In this document: positions 35,763 to 44,506 of the stretch, in pieces
How positions within the stretch are numbered: the first letter of the stretch is position 1
Layout of the letters: every line of letters starts with the position of its first letter
Source: an uncultured Draconibacterium sp.
Lineage (GTDB): Bacteria; Bacteroidota; Bacteroidia; Bacteroidales; Prolixibacteraceae
NCBI RefSeq assembly: GCF_963674925.1
Contig: NZ_OY771647.1
Coordinates: 2,061,501-2,125,500 of the forward strand
Direction of reading: 5' to 3'
DNA: 64,000 nucleotides
Program-made: the position numbers and the translations under genes
Notes under the pieces: model-generated
The model's input: the letters and a program-made list of their open reading frames with translations, nothing else
Database searches by the model: none
Told to the model about the DNA's origin: nothing

Positions 35763-37133
35763 CTATAGTTTTATATCGTACAATTTAATTTTGTTGTAGA
35801 GTGTTTTGCGGTCGATATTCAGAATTTTTGCCGCCTTCGATTTATTGTAACCGGCTTCCTGAATGGTTTCAATTATCAGCTTTTTTTCAATTTCGGAAGA
35901 AGCATGTTTTAATTTTGAATCGGTGTTAATGTCGTGTGCCGTAATGGTTTGAGTGTGGCTGTTGCTGATGCCGGGGTGCAGAATTTCGGAGGGAAAGCAG
36001 TCGGTGTCAATTTGTTCTCCTTCAGCCATTAACACAGCTCTCTTTAGCACATTTTTAAGTTCGCGAAGGTTACCGTACCACGGATATTTTAAGATAACGG
36101 ATTCGGCCTCGGGACTAACTCCGGTAATATTCCGGTTAAGCTCTTTGTTGGCACTTTCGATAAAATAGCTCATAAACACTTTAATATCCTCGGGGCGCTC
36201 GCGCAATGGCGGCATTGCAATTTTAAATTCGTTGAGGCGGTGATACAGATCTTCTCTGAAATTATTTTCTTTCACTTCATAATTTAAATCCTCGTTGGTA
36301 GCCGCAATAATACGTATGTCAATTTGTTTGGCTTTGTCATCTCCTAAACGCACAACTACCCGTTCCTGAATGGCCCGCAACAACTTTAGCTGAACATCGT
36401 AACTCAGGTTTCCGATTTCATCGAGAAAAAGTGTGCCGCCATCGGCTTTTTGAAACACTCCAATTTTGTCGGAAATTGCACCAGTGAATGAGCCTTTTAT
36501 GTGCCCGAAAAGTTCGCTGTTGGCCAGTTCTTTCGGAATGGCACCACAATCGATTGCCAGAAACGGCTTGTCTTTTCGCAGGCTGTTTTCGTGTATAAAA
36601 CGGGCAATATATTCTTTCCCAATTCCGGTTTCGCCCGAAATAATTACCGACATATCGGTTGGAGCCACCTTACGCGCAAGGTTAATTACATACTTTATTT
36701 TCGCGCTTTCGCCAATAATAAAATCGCCGTTTGAATAAACCGTTTTACGGCTCTTTTTAGCAGCTGAAGGGCCTTGATTTTTCATCAGTTTTTTTATCAG
36801 CCCCAAAAGTTCCTCTTGTTGAATGGGCTTTGTGATGTAATCGCTGGCTCCCAGTTTCATTAATTTCACAGCCATTCTAACATCGGCGTAGGCTGTCATT
36901 ATAATTACCGGAACCGACTGATTTATCGACTTTAGTTGTTGCATGAGGTCGAGCCCACTGGTATCAGGCAACCTGAAATCGCATAAAACAAGGTCGAATT
37001 TGTTTTCTTTAAAAAGTTTGAGTGCGCCTTTTCCGTTAAAGGCAATTTCGGCACTGTACTTATTGTTTTGAAGATGTTTTTTTAAAATCTCGCAGATGAA
37101 TGTGTCATCGTCAATAATCAATATCTTCTTCAT
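35763..37133 (-). CDS. Sigma-54-dependent response regulator (NtrC family)
   Basis: 456 residues. The receiver (1-120) has a phospho-Asp in LVLCDFRLPDTSG. The AAA+ domain has Walker A GETGIGKE, the sigma-54 contact loop as GSFTGA (the usual GAFTGA with Ala to Ser), Walker B GGTLFLDEIG and RIIAATNEDL. A Fis-type HTH sits at about 412-456 (SKAAKILNIDRKTLYNKI). It activates transcription at -24/-12 promoters by ATP-driven opening of sigma-54 polymerase. It follows the hybrid kinase gene, so kinase, activator and lone receiver form one signalling set. Confidence 0.93.
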   Translation of the reverse strand: MKKILIIDDDTFICEILKKHLQNNKYSAEIAFNGKGALKLFKENKFDLVLCDFRLPDTSGLDLMQQLKSINQSVPVIIMTAYADVRMAVKLMKLGASDYITKPIQQEELLGLIKKLMKNQGPSAAKKSRKTVYSNGDFIIGESAKIKYVINLARKVAPTDMSVIISGETGIGKEYIARFIHENSLRKDKPFLAIDCGAIPKELANSELFGHIKGSFTGAISDKIGVFQKADGGTLFLDEIGNLSYDVQLKLLRAIQERVVVRLGDDKAKQIDIRIIAATNEDLNYEVKENNFREDLYHRLNEFKIAMPPLRERPEDIKVFMSYFIESANKELNRNITGVSPEAESVILKYPWYGNLRELKNVLKRAVLMAEGEQIDTDCFPSEILHPGISNSHTQTITAHDINTDSKLKHASSEIEKKLIIETIQEAGYNKSKAAKILNIDRKTLYNKIKLYDIKL

Positions 37134-37199
37134 TTATTGAATTTATGTTGGTATAAGTTTATACAATAGTGCACCCAAAAAGTTTAATGGGCTTTGTTT

Positions 37200-39629
37200 C
37201 TATTTTTTAGCTGCTTGTGCTTGTTTTACTATTTCTTCTATTTGCCCCGAAACCTTGCTTACCGTCTTAGGCAGTGCCGCAAATTGCGCATCTCTTAACG
37301 CCAGGTCTTCTATTTTTGAAAGTACGTTTGCCGTGCCGTTTAGTTTAAAAAATTTGAACGACGGAATGGCTTTGTGTGCTTTTTCGCCAATTATTTTCCA
37401 GTCTTCATTTTCCAATCCAACTTTAAACTCCGCGAGCAATGTTTCTGCATTTTCGGTAAAATTGTCGATCATCGTATTAAAAAACTTTTTGTCGCCTGCA
37501 GCTGTTTTTTCCAGGTCGTGTACATTAAATGTGTCGTCGACTACCGGTTCTTCAAACGTTGTTTCAATGGTTGCCGGGCTTTGTTTATCGTTGTTCTCTA
37601 TCTGCAAAATATTACAAATTTTATTGTATAATTCAATTTCGTAGAAAGGTTTAATAACATAATCGTTAAACCCAACTTTCAGATAGCTGTTAATATCGGT
37701 TTTTAGCGCGTTTGCGGTTAATGCCACAAATGGAGTATCCGCATTCAATTCGTTATTTGCACGTACTTTTTTTACCACATCAACACCATTTTTTCGTGGC
37801 ATATGTATGTCGAGCAACACCAGATCGAACTGTTTAGTTTTGAGTGCATTTAAGGCTTCCTCTCCGTCTACTACCAGCATGAAATCGGTATGCCAGCCTT
37901 TTAAAACCAATTCGGATAGCATGCGGTTGTGTTTATCGTCGTCGGCCAAAAGAATTTTTTTACCACGTAAAAGACTGTCATCAAGATTGTACGATTTTTC
38001 TTTTTCTTTCTCAGGTTCCGCATCGGATAATTCCAACGGAATGTTTACCCTGAAAGTACTGCCTTCGTTCTTATTACTGGTAACGGTAATGTCGCCTTTA
38101 AAAAGAGTAACGAGCTTTTTGCATATTCCCAAACCCAGTCCGGCGCCGCCACGAATCTTTTCTGTTCGTTTGTTTCCCTGCTCAAATACATCAAAAATAT
38201 AAGGCAGGTCTTTTTCCTCAATTCCAATACCCGTATCACTTACCTCGAAAACCAGTTCAACCACTTTTTTTGTTTTTCGGGCAACCTCAGTGCTTAATTT
38301 TACCTGTCCTCTTTCGGTGTATTTAAAGGCGTTGACAAGTAAATTCATCAATATCTGTCGTAAGCGAAAAGGATCTCCTTTTACAAAATCGGGGATAGCC
38401 TTGTCGGTCGATATTTTGAATTCCAGGTTTTTCTCAGCAGCTTGTTTTGTGTATACATCTGCCAGCTCGTTGAGTAATTCTTTTATCGAAAAGCTTGTTT
38501 TTTCAATGTAAACTTTATTCATTCCCAGCTTAAAAAGGAATACAATTTCGTTCACCAGGTAAAGCAAATGTTCGGATGAATGATTGATTAGCGAAATAAA
38601 TTTCTGCTGCTGCTTATCCAGTTTTGTTTTCTTTAGCTGGTCGGTGAATCCTATAATTGAATTAAGCGGTGTCCGAATTTCGTGGCTCATATTGGCCAGG
38701 AATATTGATTTTGCCTTATTGGCTCGCTGCGCTTCCTCTTTACTTTTTATAAGTTTTTCTTCCAGTATCTTATCTTTTGTAACATTCTGTGAAATAAGAA
38801 TTCCGGCCAGCGTATTTCCCTCAATGTCTTTTACCGGAGCCGCAGCAATGTAATACACGTCTTTTTTATAACGAACTTCTCCTTCGGTAAATTCTCCGTT
38901 TATCGCTTTGTTATAAAATGGAAAATAACGACGCTGATCTTGTTTTGTATACACGTCGAAAAGTGTTTTCCCTATAAAGCTGGAGTTTGTTAAATTATAC
39001 TTTTCTTTTTCCTTTCCACCAGCGAGAATATAGCGGTATTCCGTGTCGAACAGAAATACATCCATCCCCGGGAGGTTGTTTAAAACGATGGATTGGAAAT
39101 CAGCCAGGTGCACGTGCTGAAGGTCCTTGAACGAATAGTAAACAATAACCCGGTTATTATCGGTATTACTGGCCAGCATATCAAATTCAAGAACACATTC
39201 CCGCTGCCGGTTTATACCCGTTTTAAGCAGCACTTCGGCTTTAGTATTTTTCTTCTCGCTCAAGGCCTCAAGAAATGCTGAATTAAATTCGTTTAGCGTA
39301 CTTTCTTCAACCAGATCGGCGAGATTTAGCCTTTCCGGACTTTCAGTATAGTCGTTATGATAATTCTGGAACCCGGGGGAGAGAATAATCTCTGCGGCGG
39401 TATTTATAATAAAAACGCCATCTTTTTTTGTGCGTTCATCTGTTTCCTTTTCTCCAACGATGGAAACATCCTCGAGTTTTCTTATTCGTATTTTATTGAG
39501 ATGAAATGACAGCCACTGTTCTATCTGAACCAGATTTTCTTCGTTCAGTTCCTTTTTATTCAGTAAACTGTTAATTGTTTTTGAAAGTGAATTAAGGGAA
39601 AGTCTAAAATTATTTGAGTTCTCGGGCAT
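37200..39629 (-). CDS. Hybrid sensor histidine kinase (PAS-HisKA-HATPase-REC-Hpt)
   Basis: 809 residues, no transmembrane helix, so cytosolic. Two PAS-like regions (about 60-170 and 180-290, the latter with FLFDTEYRYILAGGKEKEKY). HisKA has LANMSHEIRTPLNSIIGF; the HATPase has LMNLLVNAFKYT, DTGIGIEEKD and GGAGLGLGI. A receiver lies at about 560-680 (LLDIHMPRKNG) and a C-terminal Hpt has His in GEKAHKAIPSFKFF. The internal relay (His, Asp, His) can hand phosphate to the two response regulators encoded next. The N-terminal 55 residues are coiled-coil-like. Confidence 0.92.
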   Translation of the reverse strand: MPENSNNFRLSLNSLSKTINSLLNKKELNEENLVQIEQWLSFHLNKIRIRKLEDVSIVGEKETDERTKKDGVFIINTAAEIILSPGFQNYHNDYTESPERLNLADLVEESTLNEFNSAFLEALSEKKNTKAEVLLKTGINRQRECVLEFDMLASNTDNNRVIVYYSFKDLQHVHLADFQSIVLNNLPGMDVFLFDTEYRYILAGGKEKEKYNLTNSSFIGKTLFDVYTKQDQRRYFPFYNKAINGEFTEGEVRYKKDVYYIAAAPVKDIEGNTLAGILISQNVTKDKILEEKLIKSKEEAQRANKAKSIFLANMSHEIRTPLNSIIGFTDQLKKTKLDKQQQKFISLINHSSEHLLYLVNEIVFLFKLGMNKVYIEKTSFSIKELLNELADVYTKQAAEKNLEFKISTDKAIPDFVKGDPFRLRQILMNLLVNAFKYTERGQVKLSTEVARKTKKVVELVFEVSDTGIGIEEKDLPYIFDVFEQGNKRTEKIRGGAGLGLGICKKLVTLFKGDITVTSNKNEGSTFRVNIPLELSDAEPEKEKEKSYNLDDSLLRGKKILLADDDKHNRMLSELVLKGWHTDFMLVVDGEEALNALKTKQFDLVLLDIHMPRKNGVDVVKKVRANNELNADTPFVALTANALKTDINSYLKVGFNDYVIKPFYEIELYNKICNILQIENNDKQSPATIETTFEEPVVDDTFNVHDLEKTAAGDKKFFNTMIDNFTENAETLLAEFKVGLENEDWKIIGEKAHKAIPSFKFFKLNGTANVLSKIEDLALRDAQFAALPKTVSKVSGQIEEIVKQAQAAKK

Positions 39630-39812
39630 TGAATTATAAATTGAAATAGACTGTTATTAAAAGTAAAAGATAAAGATACTTTTGCGGATTAAGGAATAAA
39701 GTGTCTATTATTTATACGATTTAACGAATTGCCCTACTTTGGTTAGAGTAGATATGCGCCCGGAAATATAGTATTTAGCTTACATCTTGATGAAATGAGG
39801 TGTTGTACATTT

Positions 39813-40037
39813 TTATTCATCTTCTTCTTCCGTTTCGTGAGCCCGGTTTTTCCTGTTGCGAATTAAATCCAGAAATAAATGGGTACCAAATTCAAAGGCC
39901 CAGTCTTTTAGCCCATCGGTAAAATTGTTAATAATACCCACCGACGAACCAAGCAGTTGCTTTTCGTTTAATTTCTGGCGGTACTCCAGGTTTTCCTTCA
40001 TGAGCTCCAGTTCCCGCATATTTTTTACTTGCTTCAT
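39813..40037 (-). CDS. Small charged protein in the YtxH/holin-X cluster
   Basis: 74 residues. A charged helical N-terminus (MRELELMKENLEYRQKLNEK) is followed by an amphipathic stretch WAFEFGTHLFLDLIR and an acidic end ETEEEDE. No family recognised. Third in a row of three small genes transcribed together (38-base gap), so it probably serves the same envelope or stress function. Confidence 0.65.
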   Translation of the reverse strand: MKQVKNMRELELMKENLEYRQKLNEKQLLGSSVGIINNFTDGLKDWAFEFGTHLFLDLIRNRKNRAHETEEEDE

Positions 40038-40075
40038 ATTTGTAATGGTTTTTGCAACTATTCTTCCGGCTCGGC

Positions 40076-40441
40076 TTATTTATGGTTTACTTCATCATCC
40101 TCGAACAGTATTTCCGAGAAATTAGATAGGAAGAACGAGGTCAATAGTTTTTTTCGGGTTAAAAGAAAAACGATAAGAAGTACAACTAAAATTCCCAGCA
40201 CTATAAATGCACCTTCCAGGTAATTGCCATAGGTTTCGCCATACCAAAAGGTAAATACTACTCCGGCAAAAGCCAGTATTAGTGTGCACAATAAAATTAT
40301 TATGAGCATCCCGAACAGAATGCTCATGTATTTCGATGTTTTCTTTAAAAACAGGAGCTTAACCAAGTCGATTCGGGTCTGCACATATTGTTTAACGGCT
40401 TCGTTAAGCCCTGCTATACTTTCTGTTAAATTGTCGCTCAT
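40076..40441 (-). CDS. Phage holin family (holin-X / DUF1469-like) membrane protein
   Basis: 121 residues. An N-terminal helix (LNEAVKQYVQTRIDLVKLLF) is followed by two transmembrane helices (SILFGMLIIILLCTLILAFA and EGAFIVLGILVVLLIVFLL) and a charged tail. This is the usual arrangement in the holin-X/DUF1469 family, which despite the name occurs in chromosomal stress clusters with YtxH. It is 33 bases after the YtxH gene. Confidence 0.8.
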   Translation of the reverse strand: MSDNLTESIAGLNEAVKQYVQTRIDLVKLLFLKKTSKYMSILFGMLIIILLCTLILAFAGVVFTFWYGETYGNYLEGAFIVLGILVVLLIVFLLTRKKLLTSFFLSNFSEILFEDDEVNHK

Positions 40442-40474
40442 TTTTTTACTTCTAATTGTGAAAAATTACAATTA

Positions 40475-40771
40475 TTAGTTCGCGGCTGCATCTTTGGCTG
40501 ATTTAGCCTTCGAATTCACTTTTTCTTTAATTTTTTCTTCCGCTTCTTCTGCTTTTGAGCGCATTTCTGAAACAACATCGTTCAGCTTTTCTTTAATTTC
40601 GTCTACTTTGTCTCCAATAGTTTCTGAAACATCTTGCGTAGTTCTTTTAATCTGTTTGTTTAATTTTTTACGTGTTTTCACACCTTTGTCGGGAGCTACC
40701 AGAATTCCTGTTAAAGTTCCTGCTGCTGCACCGGCAATAAATCCCATTAATACGTTTGTTGCTTTACTCAT
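40475..40771 (-). CDS. YtxH-domain protein
   Basis: 98 residues. The glycine/alanine-rich membrane helix GFIAGAAAGTLTGILVAPDK followed by G-x-x-x-R-K-K-L-x-K-Q is the YtxH signature. The remainder is a long charged coiled coil ending in Lys/Ala repeats. YtxH proteins are general-stress envelope proteins in Firmicutes and Bacteroidota. First gene of a three-gene unit. The 299-base gap to the next plus-strand gene (40772-41070) contains only promoters. Confidence 0.85.
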   Translation of the reverse strand: MSKATNVLMGFIAGAAAGTLTGILVAPDKGVKTRKKLNKQIKRTTQDVSETIGDKVDEIKEKLNDVVSEMRSKAEEAEEKIKEKVNSKAKSAKDAAAN

Positions 40772-41070
40772 AATAAATCTTTTTAAGGTTACTATTAAAT
40801 TGTTTTCTAATCTCTGTTACCCTTCTTAGAAAATTCCATTCCATTCTGCCAATGTATTAGTTGAAATAGTATAAGGGCCAGATTTAAAGAGGTGTACGAG
40901 GTTTTCGTACTTTAGTTGCATGCCCGCGTTGTTGAGAATATTCTACAGTTATTGTGTAATGTGTAGAATTGTTTCAAGAGCAAATGTGTTGAATCACTGC
41001 GTTTTAAAAGCTTTTGTGTAAGTGGCACAATTTTGCCAACAGTAAATACGAAACGTTAAATACGAATATT

Positions 41071-41280
41071 ATGAAAGCATTAGGAACGATTTTACTCTTA
41101 ATAGGATTAGCCGGAACGATATTTTTTGGAATAGAGGCTGTAAATAACTCAGAAACATTTAGCTTTTTAGGTTTGGATGTAGCCTTAAGTAGTGCCAACT
41201 GGACACCCGTTATTATAAGTGGTGCTGTAGTGATTTTAGGCATTGTTTTTCTTTCGGTGAAAAAGAAGAAACTGGCATAG
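41071..41280 (+). CDS. Small two-helix membrane protein
   Basis: 69 residues from the ATG at 41071 (MKALGTILLLIGLAGTIFFG); the frame is open further upstream without a better start. Two transmembrane helices are separated by a short loop NNSETFSFLGLDVALSSANW, with a KKKK tail in the cytosol. No named family is certain. It has a sigma-54-like TGGCAC..TTGC motif 35-48 bases upstream, but with spacing one base short. Its own terminator follows. Confidence 0.72.
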   Translation: MKALGTILLLIGLAGTIFFGIEAVNNSETFSFLGLDVALSSANWTPVIISGAVVILGIVFLSVKKKKLA

Positions 41281-41310
41281 ATTTTCAATATAATAGAATG
41301 ACTTAAACAT

Positions 41311-41347
41311 AAAAAGACAGCTGCAATCAACAATGCAGTTGTCTTTT
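41311..41347. terminator. Terminator of the small membrane protein gene
   Basis: Long stem AAAAAGACAGCTGCA/TGCAGTTGTCTTTTT (one G-T pair) with T run on the plus strand and a possible bidirectional role toward the convergent YihY gene. Confidence 0.8.
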
Positions 41348-41419
41348 TATGTTAATAGTTGCAGGTGTGTAATTGTTTAGAATATGTAAAAGGCACCAGC
41401 TGTTATTATTCCTGTGTCG

Positions 41420-42328
41420 CTAGTCATCTGCCGCGCTGATTTTAAATGGCTCGGCAAATTTTAATGGCTTGTTCTCGTGATTATAAAAACGTGAATACTG
41501 ATAGCTTAGCTGAACACCGAAATAAAAGATTATCGACACATAATAAATCCAGAGCAGGATAACCACAAACGAACTGGCAGCCCCGTAAATTACGCCAAGC
41601 TGGCTTTTGCCAATAAAAATACTGATGAGGTATTTTCCAATAAAAAACAATATAGAAGTACAAACGGCTGCAAACCCACTTGCTTTCCATTTTACGACTA
41701 TATCCGGAAGGTAGCGGAAAATTAGCGTGAATACTAGGGCTGTGATAATTAAAGATGCGCCCATTTCGAGGAGATTAAAAAGGGTAATAAACTCGGGGTT
41801 GAATGTGTTGGATAACCAGTCCTGAAAAATACTCATTGATGCATCGAGAACCAGTGAAATAAGCAGTACCAGCCCCAGGCTTAAAATCAGCCCGAAAGAG
41901 AAAAGGCGGTCTCTTAAAAATTTGAGCACATTAAGCTTTAGATTTGATTTTACCCGAATTCGCCAGATATAGTTAATCGAGTTTTGCATGATACTAAAAA
42001 GTGTAGTTGCCGAAATGAGAAAAATACCACCCCCGATAAGTGCTCCCAATCCGCTTTTTTCGCCAATGTTATAGTTGTCGATGGCGGTTTGCAAAAGTCG
42101 GCTGCTGTCGTTGCCAATCAGTCGCGATACTTCGTTAAAAAGCTTTGCCCGGATAATAGCATCGTTGGTAAACATTCCAAGCACCGAAATAATGATAATA
42201 AGAATGGGCGCAATGGAAAAAATAGCAAAAAACGATGTTGTCGCAGCCATTCCAACAGGATTGTTCGCGCTAAATTTTTTTATTGCTTTCAAAACTATTT
42301 TTAGGTGATCGCTGAGTATTCTAATCAT
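41420..42328 (-). CDS. YihY/BrkB-family membrane protein
   Basis: 302 residues with six hydrophobic segments. Family features: the start region KFSANNPVGMAATTSFFAIFSIAPILIII, then ALIGGGIFLISATTLFSIMQNSINYIW and YGAASSFVVILLWIYYVSIIFYFG near the end. Once called ribonuclease BN, these are now regarded as inner-membrane proteins of uncertain transport function. The start overlaps the end of the AI-2E-family gene by 4 bases (ATGA), so the two are translationally coupled. Confidence 0.9.
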   Translation of the reverse strand: MIRILSDHLKIVLKAIKKFSANNPVGMAATTSFFAIFSIAPILIIIISVLGMFTNDAIIRAKLFNEVSRLIGNDSSRLLQTAIDNYNIGEKSGLGALIGGGIFLISATTLFSIMQNSINYIWRIRVKSNLKLNVLKFLRDRLFSFGLILSLGLVLLISLVLDASMSIFQDWLSNTFNPEFITLFNLLEMGASLIITALVFTLIFRYLPDIVVKWKASGFAAVCTSILFFIGKYLISIFIGKSQLGVIYGAASSFVVILLWIYYVSIIFYFGVQLSYQYSRFYNHENKPLKFAEPFKISAADD

Positions 42329-43419
42329 TTGTTATTCTTATTTCTTCGTTTAAACAATTTGAGTCTGTATTGCTCAGTGCCTCGGTCGCTGATGAGAAAT
42401 GCATAAGGTTGCAAACTGTCGATTTGCCGCATAATAATTTTTAGAGTTGCCAAAACCGGGATTACTACCAGCATACCGGCTATCCCCCAAATAATATTCG
42501 CAAACAATAAACTTAGAATAATCGCCAACGGGTTGATTTTAATGCTGTTGCCCACGATATTTGGTGTTAATAGATTATTCTCAATAAACTGAATGATAAC
42601 AAACAGTATTACAATTTTTAGCATTGTTGGCAATGGATGTGGAACGGTGAAAAAGACATACATAAACGGAATAAAACCTCCCAAAAACGTTCCGATATAG
42701 GGAATAAGGTTTAGCAATGCAGCCAGCACACCAAGAACCATAGCATGTTTAACTCCGACTATTAACAGTCCTACTGAATTAAGGACGGCTAATATGGCAA
42801 CAACTAAAGAAAGTCCGCCAAGATATTTGGTAATAACTTTCGATATTTCGCGCAGAATAGTGAGTGTTACCAACTTTTTGTCTTTTGAGGTGATTCGTAA
42901 AATGAAGTGAGCTGTTTTTGTGCGGTAAAACAACAGAAAGAAGGTAAAGACCGGCAAAATACCAATCTGAAAAATTGTTGTTGTCGTTGTTGTAAAAAGA
43001 TTACCTATTCCCGATTGCCAGGTGTCAATCACATCTTCTACCGCCTTGTCTAAATAATAATCTACAGTTGAGGCATCGATTTCGAATTTGTCCGTCAGCG
43101 CATTTTGCAAACTAAGACTTTTGCTATCAAAATGTTGTTTTACATCGTTAAAATCGATTTCAATGTTTGAGGCTTTTAGTGAGAATAAAAGGGTAATTCC
43201 TCCAATAAGAATAATTACTACCAACAACACCATCAAAATAGAGATGGCCCGGTTAACACCCCAGCGTTCAATTTTCCAAACCAAGGGGTAAATTAAATAG
43301 GAAAAGAATATGGCTATTACAAGTGGAATAAGAATGTTTTTGGCCAGGATTATAAAAGTCAAAATTAGTGAAGTTATAATCAGGTAAAGAGCTGTTTTTG
43401 TTAATCCGGTAATTTTCAT
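42325..43419 (-). CDS. AI-2E exporter family (PerM-like) membrane protein
   Basis: 364 residues from the ATG at 43419 (MKITGLTKTALYLII); the longer open frame upstream is a basic, non-conserved stretch. The family layout is clear: two or three N-terminal helices (IPLVIAIFFSYLIYPLVWKIERW), a central soluble portion, and the C-terminal block VLGVLAALLNLIPYIGTFLGG with FIENNLLTPNIVGNSIKINPLA. Members include the AI-2 exporter TqsA and sodium/proton antiporters, so the substrate is open. Coupled to the YihY gene. Confidence 0.88.
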   Translation of the reverse strand: MKITGLTKTALYLIITSLILTFIILAKNILIPLVIAIFFSYLIYPLVWKIERWGVNRAISILMVLLVVIILIGGITLLFSLKASNIEIDFNDVKQHFDSKSLSLQNALTDKFEIDASTVDYYLDKAVEDVIDTWQSGIGNLFTTTTTTIFQIGILPVFTFFLLFYRTKTAHFILRITSKDKKLVTLTILREISKVITKYLGGLSLVVAILAVLNSVGLLIVGVKHAMVLGVLAALLNLIPYIGTFLGGFIPFMYVFFTVPHPLPTMLKIVILFVIIQFIENNLLTPNIVGNSIKINPLAIILSLLFANIIWGIAGMLVVIPVLATLKIIMRQIDSLQPYAFLISDRGTEQYRLKLFKRRNKNNK

Positions 43420-43445
43420 TTCGTTAGTGCATTTGTATTTTCTAA

Positions 43446-43460
43446 GTAATAATTGTGCCA
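43446..43460 (-). promoter_or_regulatory. Possible sigma-54 promoter of the AI-2E-family gene
   Basis: Minus-strand TGGCAC, five bases, TTAC: the -24 half is perfect with correct 10-base GG-to-GC spacing, the -12 half has TTAC instead of TTGC. Transcription would start near 43434. A sigma-54 activator is encoded at 35763-37133. Confidence 0.3.
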
Positions 43461-43602
43461 CTAATCTTATTCTGATCGCCTTGGTCTGTGCGGGAAGGAG
43501 GCCGGGCAATAATTCTCGTCTATTTAAAAGTGTGTATGTTAAACCTGACCTGAATCTGGCAAGGTATTTTCTGACTATAACGTAAATCAAAACAAATTAG
43601 TT

Positions 43603-43854
43603 ATGGCGAGAAAGAATAATATTCCTCAAGTGAAAAACGAAGAACAATATGAAGCCTTAAGAGAAAAAGGCTACAGTAAACAAAAATCTGCCAGAATAGC
43701 CAATACCCCTGATTCAGGGACAAAAGGTGGGAGTAGCAGCAAATATGAAGAACGTACAAAACAAGAGTTGTACAAGAAAGCCCAACAAGTGGGAATTGAA
43801 GGGCGAAGTACGATGAATAAGGCAGAGTTAATTGAGGCCTTACGAAATAACTAA
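43603..43854 (+). CDS. Rho N-terminal-domain small protein
   Basis: 83 residues. The N-terminal half (KNEEQYEALREKGYSKQKSA, RIAN) resembles ChaB-like or plasmid-stabilisation proteins. The C-terminal half TKQELYKKAQQVGIEGRSTM plus NKAELIEAL is a Rho_N/SAP-like helix-extended-loop-helix that binds nucleic acid. Stress-related small proteins of this composition are common in Bacteroidota. Divergent from the AI-2E-family gene. Confidence 0.8.
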   Translation: MARKNNIPQVKNEEQYEALREKGYSKQKSARIANTPDSGTKGGSSSKYEERTKQELYKKAQQVGIEGRSTMNKAELIEALRNN

Positions 43855-43911
43855 GGCCAGCTGGGTAAATAAAAAACCAAGGTGATGAAGTGTGTCGCTG
43901 AAAAAATTTGT

Positions 43912-44157
43912 CTAAGGAATGATCATTTCCACACGGCGGGGTAAAATTTCCACATTTAGATGTTGCGGCTGACCAATAATTTCCCCATCAATTTGGAGGG
44001 TCTTGCACTCCTTATTTTTAATTTTTAGCTTCTTGCATTTGTAGGCATCTACAAAATCGAGGGTGTGAATCTTTTGAGTGTAGAAAGGAACCAGCATTTC
44101 TAAAAGCTGCGTGAAATTTTGTTGAAGGAAGACATAGCCGCTATCCGAAATGTTTTT
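43912..44157 (-). pseudogene. C-terminal remnant of a diacylglycerol kinase family gene
   Basis: The last ~80 codons read like the end of YegS/DagK lipid kinases: VDAYKCKKLKIKN, LQIDGEIIGQPQHLNVEILP, RRVEMIIP. The Asp-Gly-Glu and final Pro-x-x-hydrophobic-x-hydrophobic pattern is the conserved C-terminal strand. An in-frame stop at 44158-44160 blocks extension, and the catalytic N-terminal domain is absent from the surrounding sequence. I read it as a decayed gene. Confidence 0.6.
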
Positions 44158-44506
44158 TTAGACATGAGTTCTGTTTGTCAAAGTACGAAGTCCGACTCGG
44201 GTATGAACTGTTCAAATTTCAGTTTCTTCAGCTAAATAGTTCATCAACAGAAAGTGGCTTTGATGTGATTATAAAACTCAGTTCCATTTAGTTCACGAAG
44301 TAAAGATTAACGGCATAATTTCAAATTCAGGATGAAGTTTTTAAAATGGGGCTTTGCTAAGTGGTTTATTAACAGAAGAGTGTAAATATTATTTCTGTTC
44401 TGTTTTTTGTTAAATTACGATTTTGCGGTGGCTTTACAATTTCAGTATAACTATATTTGCTGCAAATTCGTAGGTGTAGTACCGGATAAAACTGAAGAGA
44501 GATAAA
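44158..44506 (+). promoter_or_regulatory. Upstream region of the TPR/LuxR gene
   Basis: No gene. TATATTTG at 44452-44459 matches the TAnnTTTG -7 element, 48 bases before the start codon. The nearest TTTG upstream (44422-44425) is too far away for a standard -33. Confidence 0.4.
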
